Source: Betaproteobacteria bacterium HGW-Betaproteobacteria-16 (GTDB lineage Bacteria > Pseudomonadota > Gammaproteobacteria > Burkholderiales > Burkholderiaceae_C). From it: 64,000 nucleotides of DNA. The stretch is taken from positions 26,931 to 90,930 of the forward strand of contig PHCQ01000016.1 of NCBI GenBank assembly GCA_002840835.1, in the 5' to 3' direction. The notes under the pieces are model-generated. The model saw only the letters and a program-made list of their open reading frames with translations, had not been told where the DNA came from and searched no databases. The position numbers and the translations under genes were made by a program. Of the stretch, positions 55,873 through 64,000 are shown one piece after another (the stretch's first letter is position 1; each line of letters opens with the position of its first letter).

Positions 55873-57600
55873 TCAGGGGATTCCCGCTCGCGCCGGTGCG
55901 AGTGTGGCCTTCATGGTCGCCATGCGCATGTCGAATTCAGGCCAGACCCAGCGCCAGAAGCCCGTGTGTGCGGTTGACCAGCGCGTCGTATGCCCGTCGT
56001 CGGCCATGTCGATTCGCGCCCAGGCCCAGGCCATCAGCACCAGGGCCAGCGCGCGCAGGAAATCATCGGCCAGCCAGTGGGCGGTGTCGGCCGGCGCATC
56101 GGGGGACTGCAAGCGGGGCAGCACTTGCTGGCGCGTGAAAGCTGCCAATTGATCGATGGCCTGGCGGGCCCGTTCGGTTCCGGGTTCGTCGTTCAGATCG
56201 TCAATCAGGTCGCCCAGCAGATGCAGCAAGGCCTGGGCGCCATCGGGCAGCACCTTGCGCAGCAACAGGTCGATCGCCTGGATTTCGTTCGTGCCCTCGT
56301 AGATCATGGCCACGCGAGCGTCGCGCACATGCTGTTCAATGCCCCATTCGCGCACGTAGCCGTGGCCGCCGAACACTTGCAGACAGGCGCTGGCACCGGT
56401 GAAGGCCTGGTCGGTCCACGCGGACTTGAGCACGGGCGTGACCAGGCTGCACCAGCGGCTGGCACTTTCGCGCCGCCCGGCGTCCGGGTGGTGCTTGAGG
56501 GTGTCGAGTTCCAGCGCAGTGCGGTAGGCGACCACACGGCCGGCGTCGATCCAGGCGCGTTGCGCATCGAGGATGCGGCGCATGGCTGGATGCGCTTCGA
56601 TCACGTCGGCCTCGCCCGCCTTGGCGCTGCTTCCAGGTGCCCGCATCTGCCGACGCTCTTTCGCGTACGCATCGGCCTTCTGCCAGGCGGCTTCGAGCAG
56701 GCCGATGCCTTGCAGGCCCACGTGCAGGCGCGCGGCGTTCATCATCACGAACATCGCATTCAGGCCCTTGCCGGGTTCGCCCACGATCCATGCGGGGGCC
56801 TCGTCGAATCGCATCACGCAGGTGGGGCTGCCGTGCAGGCCCATTTTTTCTTCGATGCGTTCACAGACCACAGGGCTTCTGCTGCCATCTTCGAACCACT
56901 TGGGGACCAGAAAGAGTGACAGGCCTTTGGGACCGGGTGGTGCATCTGGCAGGCGGGCCAGCACCAGGTGCACGATGTTGTCGGTGAGGTCGTGTTCGCC
57001 GCCGGAGATGAAGATCTTGGTGCCGCTGAGCGCGTAGCGGCCGTCAGAAAGGGGGACGGCCTTGGTTCGCACCAGGCCGAGGTCAGAACCGGCATGAGGC
57101 TCGGTCAGGCACATGGTGGCCAGCCATTCGCCGGTGGCCACTTTTTCCAGGTAACGCGCCTTCAATTCGTCTGACGCGTGGTGCTTGATGCATTCGTACG
57201 CGCCATGCAGCAGGCCGGGCGCCATCGTCCAGCCGTGGTTGGCCGCGCTGAGCATTTCATACAGCATGGCTTCCAGCAAGGTGGGCAGGCCTTGTCCTTC
57301 GTCTTCAGTGGCGCAGGCCAGCGAGGGCCAGCCAGCCCGCCAGAAAGCCTGGTAGGCGTCTCGAAAACCCGGTGGCATGGTGACCGAGCCGTCTTTCCAC
57401 TGCGCACCGGTCTCGTCGCCATCGCGGTTCAGTGGCGCCACCACCTCGCCCACGAACTTGCCCGCTTCTTCCAGCACCTGCTGCATCAGGGCTTCGTCGG
57501 CTTCAGCGTGGGCAGGCAGGGCCTGCAGCTGCGCCGGTGCCTGCAGCACCTGCTGCAGGATGAATTGCATGTCGTCGGTGCGGGGCTGGAAGCTGTTCAT
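55873..57600 (-). CDS. Acyl-CoA dehydrogenase, 600-residue class
   Basis: A 575-residue flavoenzyme. 'TMCLTEPHAGSDLGLVRTKA' and 'YALSGTKIFISGGEHDLTDNIVHLVLAR' are FAD/substrate motifs; 'MHVGLQGIGLLEAAWQKADAYAKER' and 'FGGHGYVREWGIEQHVRDARVAMIYEGTNEIQAIDLL' form the helical domain with the catalytic-glutamate segment. A C-terminal acetyl-CoA dehydrogenase-like extension follows. Members of this class oxidise branched or aromatic acyl-CoAs. Start at MNSFQPRTD. It is 11 bases downstream of the tannase-like gene. Confidence 0.9.
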   Translation of the reverse strand: MNSFQPRTDDMQFILQQVLQAPAQLQALPAHAEADEALMQQVLEEAGKFVGEVVAPLNRDGDETGAQWKDGSVTMPPGFRDAYQAFWRAGWPSLACATEDEGQGLPTLLEAMLYEMLSAANHGWTMAPGLLHGAYECIKHHASDELKARYLEKVATGEWLATMCLTEPHAGSDLGLVRTKAVPLSDGRYALSGTKIFISGGEHDLTDNIVHLVLARLPDAPPGPKGLSLFLVPKWFEDGSRSPVVCERIEEKMGLHGSPTCVMRFDEAPAWIVGEPGKGLNAMFVMMNAARLHVGLQGIGLLEAAWQKADAYAKERRQMRAPGSSAKAGEADVIEAHPAMRRILDAQRAWIDAGRVVAYRTALELDTLKHHPDAGRRESASRWCSLVTPVLKSAWTDQAFTGASACLQVFGGHGYVREWGIEQHVRDARVAMIYEGTNEIQAIDLLLRKVLPDGAQALLHLLGDLIDDLNDEPGTERARQAIDQLAAFTRQQVLPRLQSPDAPADTAHWLADDFLRALALVLMAWAWARIDMADDGHTTRWSTAHTGFWRWVWPEFDMRMATMKATLAPARAGIP

Positions 57601-57611
57601 GGATGGTTGCG

Positions 57612-59372
57612 TTACTTGCAGGTGAAGCTGGTGGCAGATTCGATGGAGCCGCTGCCCTTGTAGGTGGCCACGGTGGGGTAGGCGCACAGCGGGCGGGAGC
57701 GGTTGGGCGCCCAGTCTGCGGGCACGTCGTTGTTCACGCCACCGGCGTTGCCGGGGCCGCGGGCCGATGCGGTCACGGCCTGGGGAGCCTGTCCCTGCTC
57801 AACCCATTTCACCAGCGGGGACAGCAGGTCGAACTGATCGGTGGCCGGGCCGCCGCTGCAGTGCGCCATGCCGGGCACCGGGAAGAAGCGGGCAAAGCGA
57901 TCACCCTCGCCATTCAGCGCATTGTCCATGCGAAGCATCCACTGGCGGGTGTCTTCGGCGGAGAAGATCGCGTCGGCCACGCCGTGATAGATGATCATCT
58001 TCGCGCCGCGCGCTTGCAGGGTTCGCATGTTCACCGGGTTCTCATTGCCAGGTGGGCTCATGAGGGACAAGCCGGATTCGCGATAGACATCGTTGGTGGC
58101 GCTGAGCATGGGCAGGCGCGCGGCGATGTTGTCCTGCAGCGGGTCCACCCTTCCGGGCGGCACGCTGAAAATGGTGCCCACCGACAGCGGGTCCAGTGCC
58201 ACGGAGTTGGTGAACTTCCAGGTCGCCCAGTTGTCGGCGGCCAGGCCGGGGTCGAACGGGAAGGGAGCGTAGAAGGGTTTGCCGTCGGGCGTGCGCCCGC
58301 CGTCGAACACGTTCTGAAGAACGCTTTTCTGGGCGGCGCTCAGGCACTGGCCGTTGCGCTCGGCGCTGCAGGTGGGCACGGCGGTCTGCAGCTTGAAGGT
58401 GGTCTGGCAGGCCTGTGTGGCCTGCACCAATCCGTCGCGAGCCCCGTCGAGTGCGTCGCACTGGTTCAGGATGGCATCGGCCACCAGTTTGCGCTCGCCT
58501 TTGGTGAGTGCACTGCTGATGTCGGGGATGCGGGCGGTGGGGTTCAGCGGGTGTTGGGTGGTGGCGCCTGCCGTGGCCAGCGGCGTCCATTGTTGCGCGC
58601 CCCACAGTTGCGCCAGTGCGGCCAGCGGCAGGCGGTAGCCCGGTGCGCCCACCAGGTAGCCGTCGTAGGCCTGGCCGCGCGCGGCTTCCACCATGGCGTG
58701 GCGGCCACCGTTGGAGCAGCCGCCAATGTAGGAGCGATCAGGGGCCTTGCCGTAGGCGGCGGCAATCAGTGCCTTGGCCATGGGTGTGAGCTTGGCCACG
58801 GCCTGGTAGCCATAGTCCAGGCGCGACTGCGGCTCCAGGCCGAAGTAGGGCGTCTGTGCGCCGGTGTGGCCGGCATCGGAGCTGATGACGGCGAAGCCCT
58901 GGGCCAGCGCGCCGGTGAGGGGGCCACCCCCCAAGGCGCCCTCGGCCGGGCGGATGTTGCCATCGAGGCCGCCGTTGCCCTGGTAGTAGAAGCGACCGTT
59001 CCAGTCATTGGGCAGGCGCATCTCGAACCCGATGGCGTAGTCGCGTCCATCGCTGCCCTTGCGCGGATGCATCTCGCCTTTCACCAGACAATGCGCACCC
59101 ACGGCTGCACCACCGGGTGCCACGCTGCCCGGCGCCACAGGGGCGGCAGACTGCAGGCGAAGCTGGTCGAAACGAAATTGATTCACCAGAGAGTCGCACT
59201 GGCGCAGGGTTGCGCCCATGGCGGGCGTGAGGGAAGCGCTCGTCGATTTCGCTGGGCCGGATGCGGTGCCGCAGCCTGCCAGCGCAAGCGCCAGCGCGGT
59301 GGGCAGCAGTGCAGGGGTCAGACGGTGGGTGCGCACCGCAGATGGTGGCAGCACCGGGTGAGTGTGGTTCAT
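57612..59372 (-). CDS. Tannase/feruloyl esterase family lipoprotein
   Basis: A 586-residue alpha/beta hydrolase of the tannase family. Lipoprotein signal with lipobox LAGC (Cys34), so it is anchored in a membrane. The nucleophile is Ser220 in 'IGGCSNGGRH', and the family disulfide/catalytic partner motif 'GMAHCSGGPATDQFD' lies near the C-terminus. Esterases of this family release phenolic or aromatic acids. AAGGAG precedes the ATG. It sits between the Liv-type transporter and acyl-CoA dehydrogenase, suggesting hydrolysis, uptake and oxidation of an aromatic acid. Confidence 0.88.
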   Translation of the reverse strand: MNHTHPVLPPSAVRTHRLTPALLPTALALALAGCGTASGPAKSTSASLTPAMGATLRQCDSLVNQFRFDQLRLQSAAPVAPGSVAPGGAAVGAHCLVKGEMHPRKGSDGRDYAIGFEMRLPNDWNGRFYYQGNGGLDGNIRPAEGALGGGPLTGALAQGFAVISSDAGHTGAQTPYFGLEPQSRLDYGYQAVAKLTPMAKALIAAAYGKAPDRSYIGGCSNGGRHAMVEAARGQAYDGYLVGAPGYRLPLAALAQLWGAQQWTPLATAGATTQHPLNPTARIPDISSALTKGERKLVADAILNQCDALDGARDGLVQATQACQTTFKLQTAVPTCSAERNGQCLSAAQKSVLQNVFDGGRTPDGKPFYAPFPFDPGLAADNWATWKFTNSVALDPLSVGTIFSVPPGRVDPLQDNIAARLPMLSATNDVYRESGLSLMSPPGNENPVNMRTLQARGAKMIIYHGVADAIFSAEDTRQWMLRMDNALNGEGDRFARFFPVPGMAHCSGGPATDQFDLLSPLVKWVEQGQAPQAVTASARGPGNAGGVNNDVPADWAPNRSRPLCAYPTVATYKGSGSIESATSFTCK

Positions 59373-59447
59373 GTCTCTCTCCTTGTGGTGTGGGGTGGCA
59401 AGGTTTAGCGGCTGCGCCTGCGTGCTGAATCCGCGGCTGCCTGGTGA

Positions 59448-60182
59448 TCAGGCGGCCTGGCGTGCGCTGCCCAGGTAGGTCTCGATCACGCGCGGATCGT
59501 GGGCCAGTTCGCTGGCGGGTCCCTGGGCGCTGACTTCGCCCATTTCCAGCACATAGCCGTGGTCGGCCACCTGCAGGGCGGCGCGCGCGTTCTGTTCCAC
59601 CAGCACGATGGTCACGCCGGTTTCGCGCAGCCGCTCGATGATGGAAAAAATCTCTTTCACGATCAGCGGTGCCAGGCCCAGGCTGGGTTCGTCAAGCATC
59701 AGCAGATCAGGCGCGGACATGAGCGCGCGGCCCACCGCCAGCATCTGTCTTTCACCGCCAGAGAGCGTGCCGGCCAATTGCACGCGCCGTTCCTGCAGGC
59801 GCGGGAAGATGCTGTAGACGTCGTCCAGCCGGCTGCGCCATTTCGCATTGCCCAGCCGCATCTGGCGGAAGCCGCCTAGCAGCAGGTTGTCTTCCACCGG
59901 CATGGTGCCGAAGAGTTCGCGCTTTTCTGGCACCAACGCCATGCCGTTCATCACGCGGTCTTCCAGCGTGAGGGTGCTGATGTCCTGGCCACGAAATTCA
60001 ATGCTGCCCTTGCCCGGCAGGATGCCCATGAGGGTGTTGAGCAGCGTGGACTTGCCTGCGCCGTTGGGCCCGATGACGGTGATGACGCTGCCCTTGTCGG
60101 CATGCAGGTCGATGCCGTGCAGCACCTCGGCGCGCCCGTAGCCGGCGCGAAGGCCTTTGACTTGAAGGATCGGATGGGTCAT
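59448..60182 (-). CDS. livF: Branched-chain-type ABC transporter ATPase
   Basis: A 244-residue LivF-type ATPase: Walker A 'GPNGAGKSTLLNTLMG', signature 'LSGGERQMLAVGRALM', Walker B 'LLMLDEPSLGLAPL', and LivF-like 'VPEKRELFGTMPVEDNLLLGGF'. It begins one base after the LivM-LivG fusion gene's stop. Second ATPase of the importer. Amino acids or aromatic acids are possible substrates. Confidence 0.9.
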   Translation of the reverse strand: MTHPILQVKGLRAGYGRAEVLHGIDLHADKGSVITVIGPNGAGKSTLLNTLMGILPGKGSIEFRGQDISTLTLEDRVMNGMALVPEKRELFGTMPVEDNLLLGGFRQMRLGNAKWRSRLDDVYSIFPRLQERRVQLAGTLSGGERQMLAVGRALMSAPDLLMLDEPSLGLAPLIVKEIFSIIERLRETGVTIVLVEQNARAALQVADHGYVLEMGEVSAQGPASELAHDPRVIETYLGSARQAA

Positions 60183-60183
60183 T

Positions 60184-61953
60184 TCAGTGCTCCGTGCCGA
60201 GGTAGGCCGCGCGAACTTTCGGGTCTTGCTGGATCTGCGCCGGTGGTCCCTGTGTGAGCAGGGTGCCGAACTCCATCACCACCAGGTGGTCGCAGATCTG
60301 CATCACCAGGTCCATGTCGTGTTCGACCAGCAGGATGCTCATGCCCTCGCCCTTGAGCTGGCGCAGCACATCGGCCAGTGCCTGTTTTTCCTTGTGGCGC
60401 AGGCCGGCCGCGGGTTCGTCGAGCAGCAGCAGGGTGGGGTCGGCACACAGGGCGCGCGCAATCTCCATCAGCCGCTGCGGGCCCATGGCCAGGTTGCCGG
60501 CCTGCTCATGCAGGTACTCGCCCATGCCCACGCGTTCCAGCTGGCGTTGTGCTTCGCGGAACAGCTGCTTTTCTTCCGAGCGGTTGGTGCGCAGCATGGC
60601 CGGCAGCACGCCCTTGCTGCCACGGGTGTGGGCGCCCAGGGCCACGTTCTCCAGCACGGTCATGTCGGCGATCATCTTCACGTGCTGGAAGGTGCGTGCC
60701 ATGCCGCGCTTGGCGATGTCGCGCGAGTGCAGGCCGCTGATGTTCTGGTCGCGGAACATCACTTCACCCCGTGTGGCAGGCAGCACGCCGGTGATGATGT
60801 TGAAGGTGGTCGACTTGCCTGCGCCGTTGGGGCCGATCAGGCCCACGATTTGCCCGGCATGGATCTGGAAGCTGATGTCGTTCACCGCCACCAGGCCGCC
60901 GAACTCCATGCGCGCCTTGCGCACGTCCAGCACCAGTGCACCGGCTTCGGGTTTCTCGCGCTCTGCCAGTGGTGCTGCCTGTTGCCAGTCCACCGGGCGT
61001 GGGCGTTTGGGCAGGTGCCGTCCCACCAGCGACCACAGGCCGTCTGGCAGGTACTTCAGCACCATCACCAGCGCAATGCCGAACACGATCACTTCGTAGC
61101 TGCCGCTGGTGCCTATGAGGCGCGGCAGCAGCACCTGCAACTGGTCTTCCAGCAGGCGGATGAGACCGGCGCCCACGATGGCACCCCACACATGACCCAC
61201 ACCGCCCACCACCGCCATGAAGAGGTATTCAATGCCCATCTTCAGGCCAAAGGCCGAAGGGTTGACCGTGCGCTGGAAGTGCGCGAGCAACCAGCCGGCC
61301 ACGGAGGCGGCCAGGGCGGCCAGCACAAAGATGGTGACCTTGTAGCGGAAGGTGCTGATGCCCATGGCCTCGGCCATCTGCGAGCCACCCTTGAGGGAAC
61401 GGATTGCGCGGCCTGCCCGCGAGTCCAGCAGGTGAAGCAGCGCAGCGGCAAAACAAAGCAGGATGGCCCAGGTGAGCACGAAGAAAGCGCGGCCCTGGCC
61501 GATGTCGAAGTCGCCGATGGACAGGCTCTTGATGCCCAACAGGCCGTCGTACTTGCCCAGACCATCCATGTTGCCCATGAGGTAGTAAAGCGACAGGCCC
61601 CAGGCAATGGTGGCCAGCGGCAGGTAGTGGCCCGACATGCGCAAGGTGATCAGGCCCACCAGCAGCGCACTGCCGGCCGTGAGACCCATGCCGATGAACA
61701 GCGTGAGCCAGGGCGAGATGCCGGTGTTGAGGGTGAGCCACGCCGTGGTGTAGGCACCAATGCCCACGAACGCCGCCTGACCGAAGGAGGTGAGGCCGCC
61801 CACGCCGGTGAGCAGCACCAGTCCCATCACCGTCATGCTGTACATGCCGATGTAGTTGAGCTGGGCGATCCAGAAATCGGGCAGCGGCAGTACCGCGATC
61901 AGGGGAATGGCGGCGGCCAGCACCAGCAGGCCGATGTTTTGCAGATTCTTCAT
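60184..61953 (-). CDS. Fused LivM permease-LivG ATPase
   Basis: A 589-residue fusion. Residues 1-310 are a LivM-type permease (about ten helices; 'GLTSFGQAAFVGIGAYTTAWL', 'ENLFMAVVGG'-like 'EYLFMAVVGGVGHVWGAIVGAG'). Residues 345-589 are a LivG-type ATPase with Walker A 'GPNGAGKSTTFNIITG', signature-like 'LAMGPQRLMEIARALCADP' and Walker B 'LLLLDEPAAGL'. LivM and LivG are normally separate. It is one base after livH's stop. Fusions of this type are known in Burkholderiales. Confidence 0.9.
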   Translation of the reverse strand: MKNLQNIGLLVLAAAIPLIAVLPLPDFWIAQLNYIGMYSMTVMGLVLLTGVGGLTSFGQAAFVGIGAYTTAWLTLNTGISPWLTLFIGMGLTAGSALLVGLITLRMSGHYLPLATIAWGLSLYYLMGNMDGLGKYDGLLGIKSLSIGDFDIGQGRAFFVLTWAILLCFAAALLHLLDSRAGRAIRSLKGGSQMAEAMGISTFRYKVTIFVLAALAASVAGWLLAHFQRTVNPSAFGLKMGIEYLFMAVVGGVGHVWGAIVGAGLIRLLEDQLQVLLPRLIGTSGSYEVIVFGIALVMVLKYLPDGLWSLVGRHLPKRPRPVDWQQAAPLAEREKPEAGALVLDVRKARMEFGGLVAVNDISFQIHAGQIVGLIGPNGAGKSTTFNIITGVLPATRGEVMFRDQNISGLHSRDIAKRGMARTFQHVKMIADMTVLENVALGAHTRGSKGVLPAMLRTNRSEEKQLFREAQRQLERVGMGEYLHEQAGNLAMGPQRLMEIARALCADPTLLLLDEPAAGLRHKEKQALADVLRQLKGEGMSILLVEHDMDLVMQICDHLVVMEFGTLLTQGPPAQIQQDPKVRAAYLGTEH

Positions 61954-61954
61954 T

Positions 61955-62995
61955 TCAGTGGTCCTCGTCCGAATGGCCACTGCGCAGGGAGCGGATCAAG
62001 AGCACCGGCAGGATCAGCGTGAACACGATCACTTCCTTGAATGCGCTGGCCCAGAATGAACCGAAGGCCTCGATCACGCCCACGAACAACGCAGCGATCA
62101 GCGCACCCGGGTAGCTGGCCAGACCCGCAGCCACAGCAGCCACAAAGCCTTTCAGCCCGATGAGGAAGCCGGAGTCGTAAAACACGGTGGTGGTGGGGCC
62201 GATGAGCAGGCCGGAGAGTGCACCAATGAACGCGGCCATGGTGAAGGTCAACTGGCCCGATGCCTGCGAAGAAATGCCCATGAGCCGCGCACCCGTGCGG
62301 TTGACGGCGGTGGCGCGCAGCGCCTTGCCGCGCAGTGAGCGTTCGAAGTACAGCCACAGCAACACGATCAGCGCGATGGTGGCCAGCGCGGTGATGATGG
62401 CCTGGCCGGAGAGCATCACGGGGCCGATGTTCAGGCGCAGGTCCCAGAACGCCGGGTTGCGGAAGCCTTCAGCGCCGAAGAACACCAGGCCCAGGCCCGT
62501 CATGGCGAAGTGCACGCCCACGGAGACGATCAGCAGCACCAGCGGTGTGGCGCTTTCCAGTGACTGGTAGGCCACGCGGTAGACCAGCGGGCCGTACACC
62601 GTGACCACCGCCACGCTCAGTGCTGCCTGCACCGCCAGCGGGAACTGCTGCGGTGCTGCCCAGATGGCCACACCGGCCACCACCATGGGCACGACCAGCA
62701 TGCGCCCGGCAGCCTTGAACGCGACCAGTGCGTTGCGGTGGTGCTGCCACCGGCCGGAAAGCTCCATGAGCGCGGCCACCGTGGCCAGCAGCATCAGCAG
62801 CCACACGGTGCCCGGCACCTGGCCGGTTTGAAAAATGGCCAGGGTGAGCGCGCCATACGCGACGAACTCGCCCTGGGGAATGAAGATGACGCGGGTGACC
62901 GTGAACACCAGCACCGTGGCCAGCCCGAGCAGGGCGTACACGGCACCGTTGGTCAAGCCGTCCAGCAACAAAATGCTGGCGATAGAAAAGTCCAT
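61955..62995 (-). CDS. livH: Branched-chain-type ABC permease LivH
   Basis: A 346-residue LivH-type permease with about eight hydrophobic segments and an opening '[24 protein letters not shown]', followed by '[12 protein letters not shown]'. GAAGG stands at correct spacing before MDFSIAS. It forms the channel with the LivM half of the fusion protein. Confidence 0.9.
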   Translation of the reverse strand: MDFSIASILLLDGLTNGAVYALLGLATVLVFTVTRVIFIPQGEFVAYGALTLAIFQTGQVPGTVWLLMLLATVAALMELSGRWQHHRNALVAFKAAGRMLVVPMVVAGVAIWAAPQQFPLAVQAALSVAVVTVYGPLVYRVAYQSLESATPLVLLIVSVGVHFAMTGLGLVFFGAEGFRNPAFWDLRLNIGPVMLSGQAIITALATIALIVLLWLYFERSLRGKALRATAVNRTGARLMGISSQASGQLTFTMAAFIGALSGLLIGPTTTVFYDSGFLIGLKGFVAAVAAGLASYPGALIAALFVGVIEAFGSFWASAFKEVIVFTLILPVLLIRSLRSGHSDEDH

Positions 62996-63030
62996 ATGGG
63001 CCTTCACCGAAGAAAAGTAGCGCTTGCAAA

Positions 63031-63133
63031 TCCAGGGACACCGAGGGTCCGGCTCCGCCGGCCCCAGGTGTCGCCCCCCTCCCGCCGAAGGCGAGAGAGG
63101 GGGGTGGCGCCGAAGGCGACGCGGGGGGTGTTT
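63031..63133 (-). repeat. Post-stop GC-rich dispersed repeat, copy 5
   Basis: On the minus strand it begins six bases after the binding-protein stop (AACACCCCCCGCGTCGCC), contains GCC-TTCG-GGC and CCCCCCTC...GGGAGGGGGG hairpins and 'GGCCGGCGGAGCCGG', and ends GGTGTCCCTGGAT. It is close to copy 1. Confidence 0.75.
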
Positions 63134-63139
63134 ACCGGG

Positions 63140-64000
63140 TCACTCCACTTTGAATTTGCCGTCGACGACCTTGAGCATCACGCCAGTTTCCAGGGTGAAG
63201 CCCCAGTGGTCGGTGGGTGTCCAGTTCATCACGCCATGCGAGAAGATGGTGCGGCCCATGGTTTCCATGCCGTCGCGGATGGCCGCGCGGAATTCGGGCG
63301 TGCCGGGCTTGGCCTTTTGCAGCGCCATGGGGATCACCTTCTCCAGCGTGATTTGCGCGTCGTAGGCGTGGCCCGCGAACTGGTTGCGCAGGCCGGCGCC
63401 CACGGCCTTTTCATACTTCTGCACAAAGTCAATCGCCACAGCCTTGGAAGGGTGGCTGTCGGGCAATTGCTCGGCGATCACGGCCGGGCCGGAGACCACA
63501 TACGCGCCTTCCACGGCCTTGCCACCCACGCGCATCAGGTCCTGCGTGGCCGCGGCGTGGGTCTGGTAGATCTTGCCCTTGAAGCCACGGTCCACCATGG
63601 CCATGTGGGGCATGGCCGCGCCGCTGCCGGAAGCCACGATGAGCACCGCATCCGGGTTGGCAGCATTGATTTTCAGTGCCTGTGGGGTCACGCTGGTGTC
63701 GGTGCGGGCGAAGCGTTCGGTGGCGACGATCTTGATACCGGCCTTGTCCAGCAGCGGGCCGATTTCCTTCAGCCACTGTTCGCCATAGGCGTCGGTGTAA
63801 CCCAGGAAGCCGATGGTCTTCACGCCCTGCTTCTTCATGTGCTCCACCACGGCGTGGCCCATGACGGTGTTGGACTGCGGCAGGCGGAACACCCACTTGT
63901 CCTTGCCGGGTGGCAGGCCCACTGGCGAGCCGGCCAACTGCACCGTGCCGGCTTCCGATGCGATGTCGCTCATGGCGGCGGCCACGGCGGTGATGCACGA
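63140..64000 (-). CDS. Liv-type ABC substrate-binding protein (partial)
   Basis: The last 287 residues of a periplasmic-binding-type protein of the LivK/branched-chain amino-acid or aromatic-acid class; the start lies beyond the window. Visible: 'VKTIGFLGYTDAYGEQWL', 'NPDAVLIVASGSGAAMPHMAMVDRGFKGKIYQTHAAA' and 'YAGHAYDAQITLEKV'-like 'FAGHAYDAQ', typical of type I binding proteins. It feeds the LivH/LivM-G/LivF importer downstream. Confidence 0.88.
   Translation of the reverse strand, partial: SCITAVAAAMSDIASEAGTVQLAGSPVGLPPGKDKWVFRLPQSNTVMGHAVVEHMKKQGVKTIGFLGYTDAYGEQWLKEIGPLLDKAGIKIVATERFARTDTSVTPQALKINAANPDAVLIVASGSGAAMPHMAMVDRGFKGKIYQTHAAATQDLMRVGGKAVEGAYVVSGPAVIAEQLPDSHPSKAVAIDFVQKYEKAVGAGLRNQFAGHAYDAQITLEKVIPMALQKAKPGTPEFRAAIRDGMETMGRTIFSHGVMNWTPTDHWGFTLETGVMLKVVDGKFKVE

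Noticed and set aside
57603..59408. A 601-codon plus-strand frame opposite the tannase-like gene
   Set aside because: Antisense shadow; the minus-strand gene has a lipobox, catalytic serine and ribosome-binding site.

Overview
The window is GC-rich, densely coded DNA. Gene content and family resemblance point to a betaproteobacterium of the Comamonadaceae, perhaps Hydrogenophaga-like: a TPP-controlled thiBPQ operon, a sigma32-type grpE-dnaK-dnaJ block, Liv-type importers, and a GC-rich repeat placed just after stop codons. This assignment is inference; no rRNA or tRNA gene is present. Most of the sequence is chromosomal housekeeping and accessory metabolism. One segment (about 47.5-55.3 kb) has visibly lower GC and carries defence-type genes.

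Layout. 0-9.5 kb: a DUF898 membrane protein and M48 protease pair; a minus-strand operon of orphan FtsX-type permease, PLP enzyme and AttH/CrtC-like lipocalin protein; a transglutaminase; a 56-aa basic protein; and a methyltransferase. 9.6-13.2 kb: a TPP riboswitch and the thiamine importer thiB-thiP-thiQ. 13.2-14.1 kb: a YbjQ-like protein and an unknown protein. 14.2-19.7 kb: a GlxA-type regulator divergent from MATE exporter, vanadium-haloperoxidase/PAP2-like protein and methyltransferase. 19.8-32.4 kb: GST and its divergent WYL regulator, lytic transglycosylase, MBL-fold RNase-like protein, ZIP transporter, a small membrane protein behind a leader peptide and hairpin, sterol desaturase with divergent Crp/Fnr regulator, CNNM/CBS protein, and an ABC ATPase-FtsX pair. 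32.5-41.4 kb: the four-component ligase-associated DNA repair set (PdeM, Lhr-Core helicase, ATP-dependent ligase, exonuclease), interrupted by a GT8 glycosyltransferase, an AraC regulator and a peroxiredoxin. 41.6-47.4 kb: DUF1810, dnaJ, dnaK, grpE, an FAH-family enzyme and an HxlR regulator.

47.5-55.3 kb, the island: a Septu-like ATPase/HNH pair with overlapping genes; an operon of a PHP-domain ATPase with an intact-looking metal site, a 95-aa protein and a 137-aa protein; and a small protein with a HEPN-type R-N-x3-H motif. A perfect 20-bp direct repeat brackets the second half. The PHP-ATPase operon plus the HEPN-like gene is the best candidate here for a poorly described system.

55.3-64 kb: a MarR regulator, acyl-CoA dehydrogenase, tannase/feruloyl-esterase-like lipoprotein and a Liv-type ABC importer in which permease LivM and ATPase LivG are fused. 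The substrate-binding protein runs off the window. Together these suggest uptake and breakdown of an aromatic or acyl ester.
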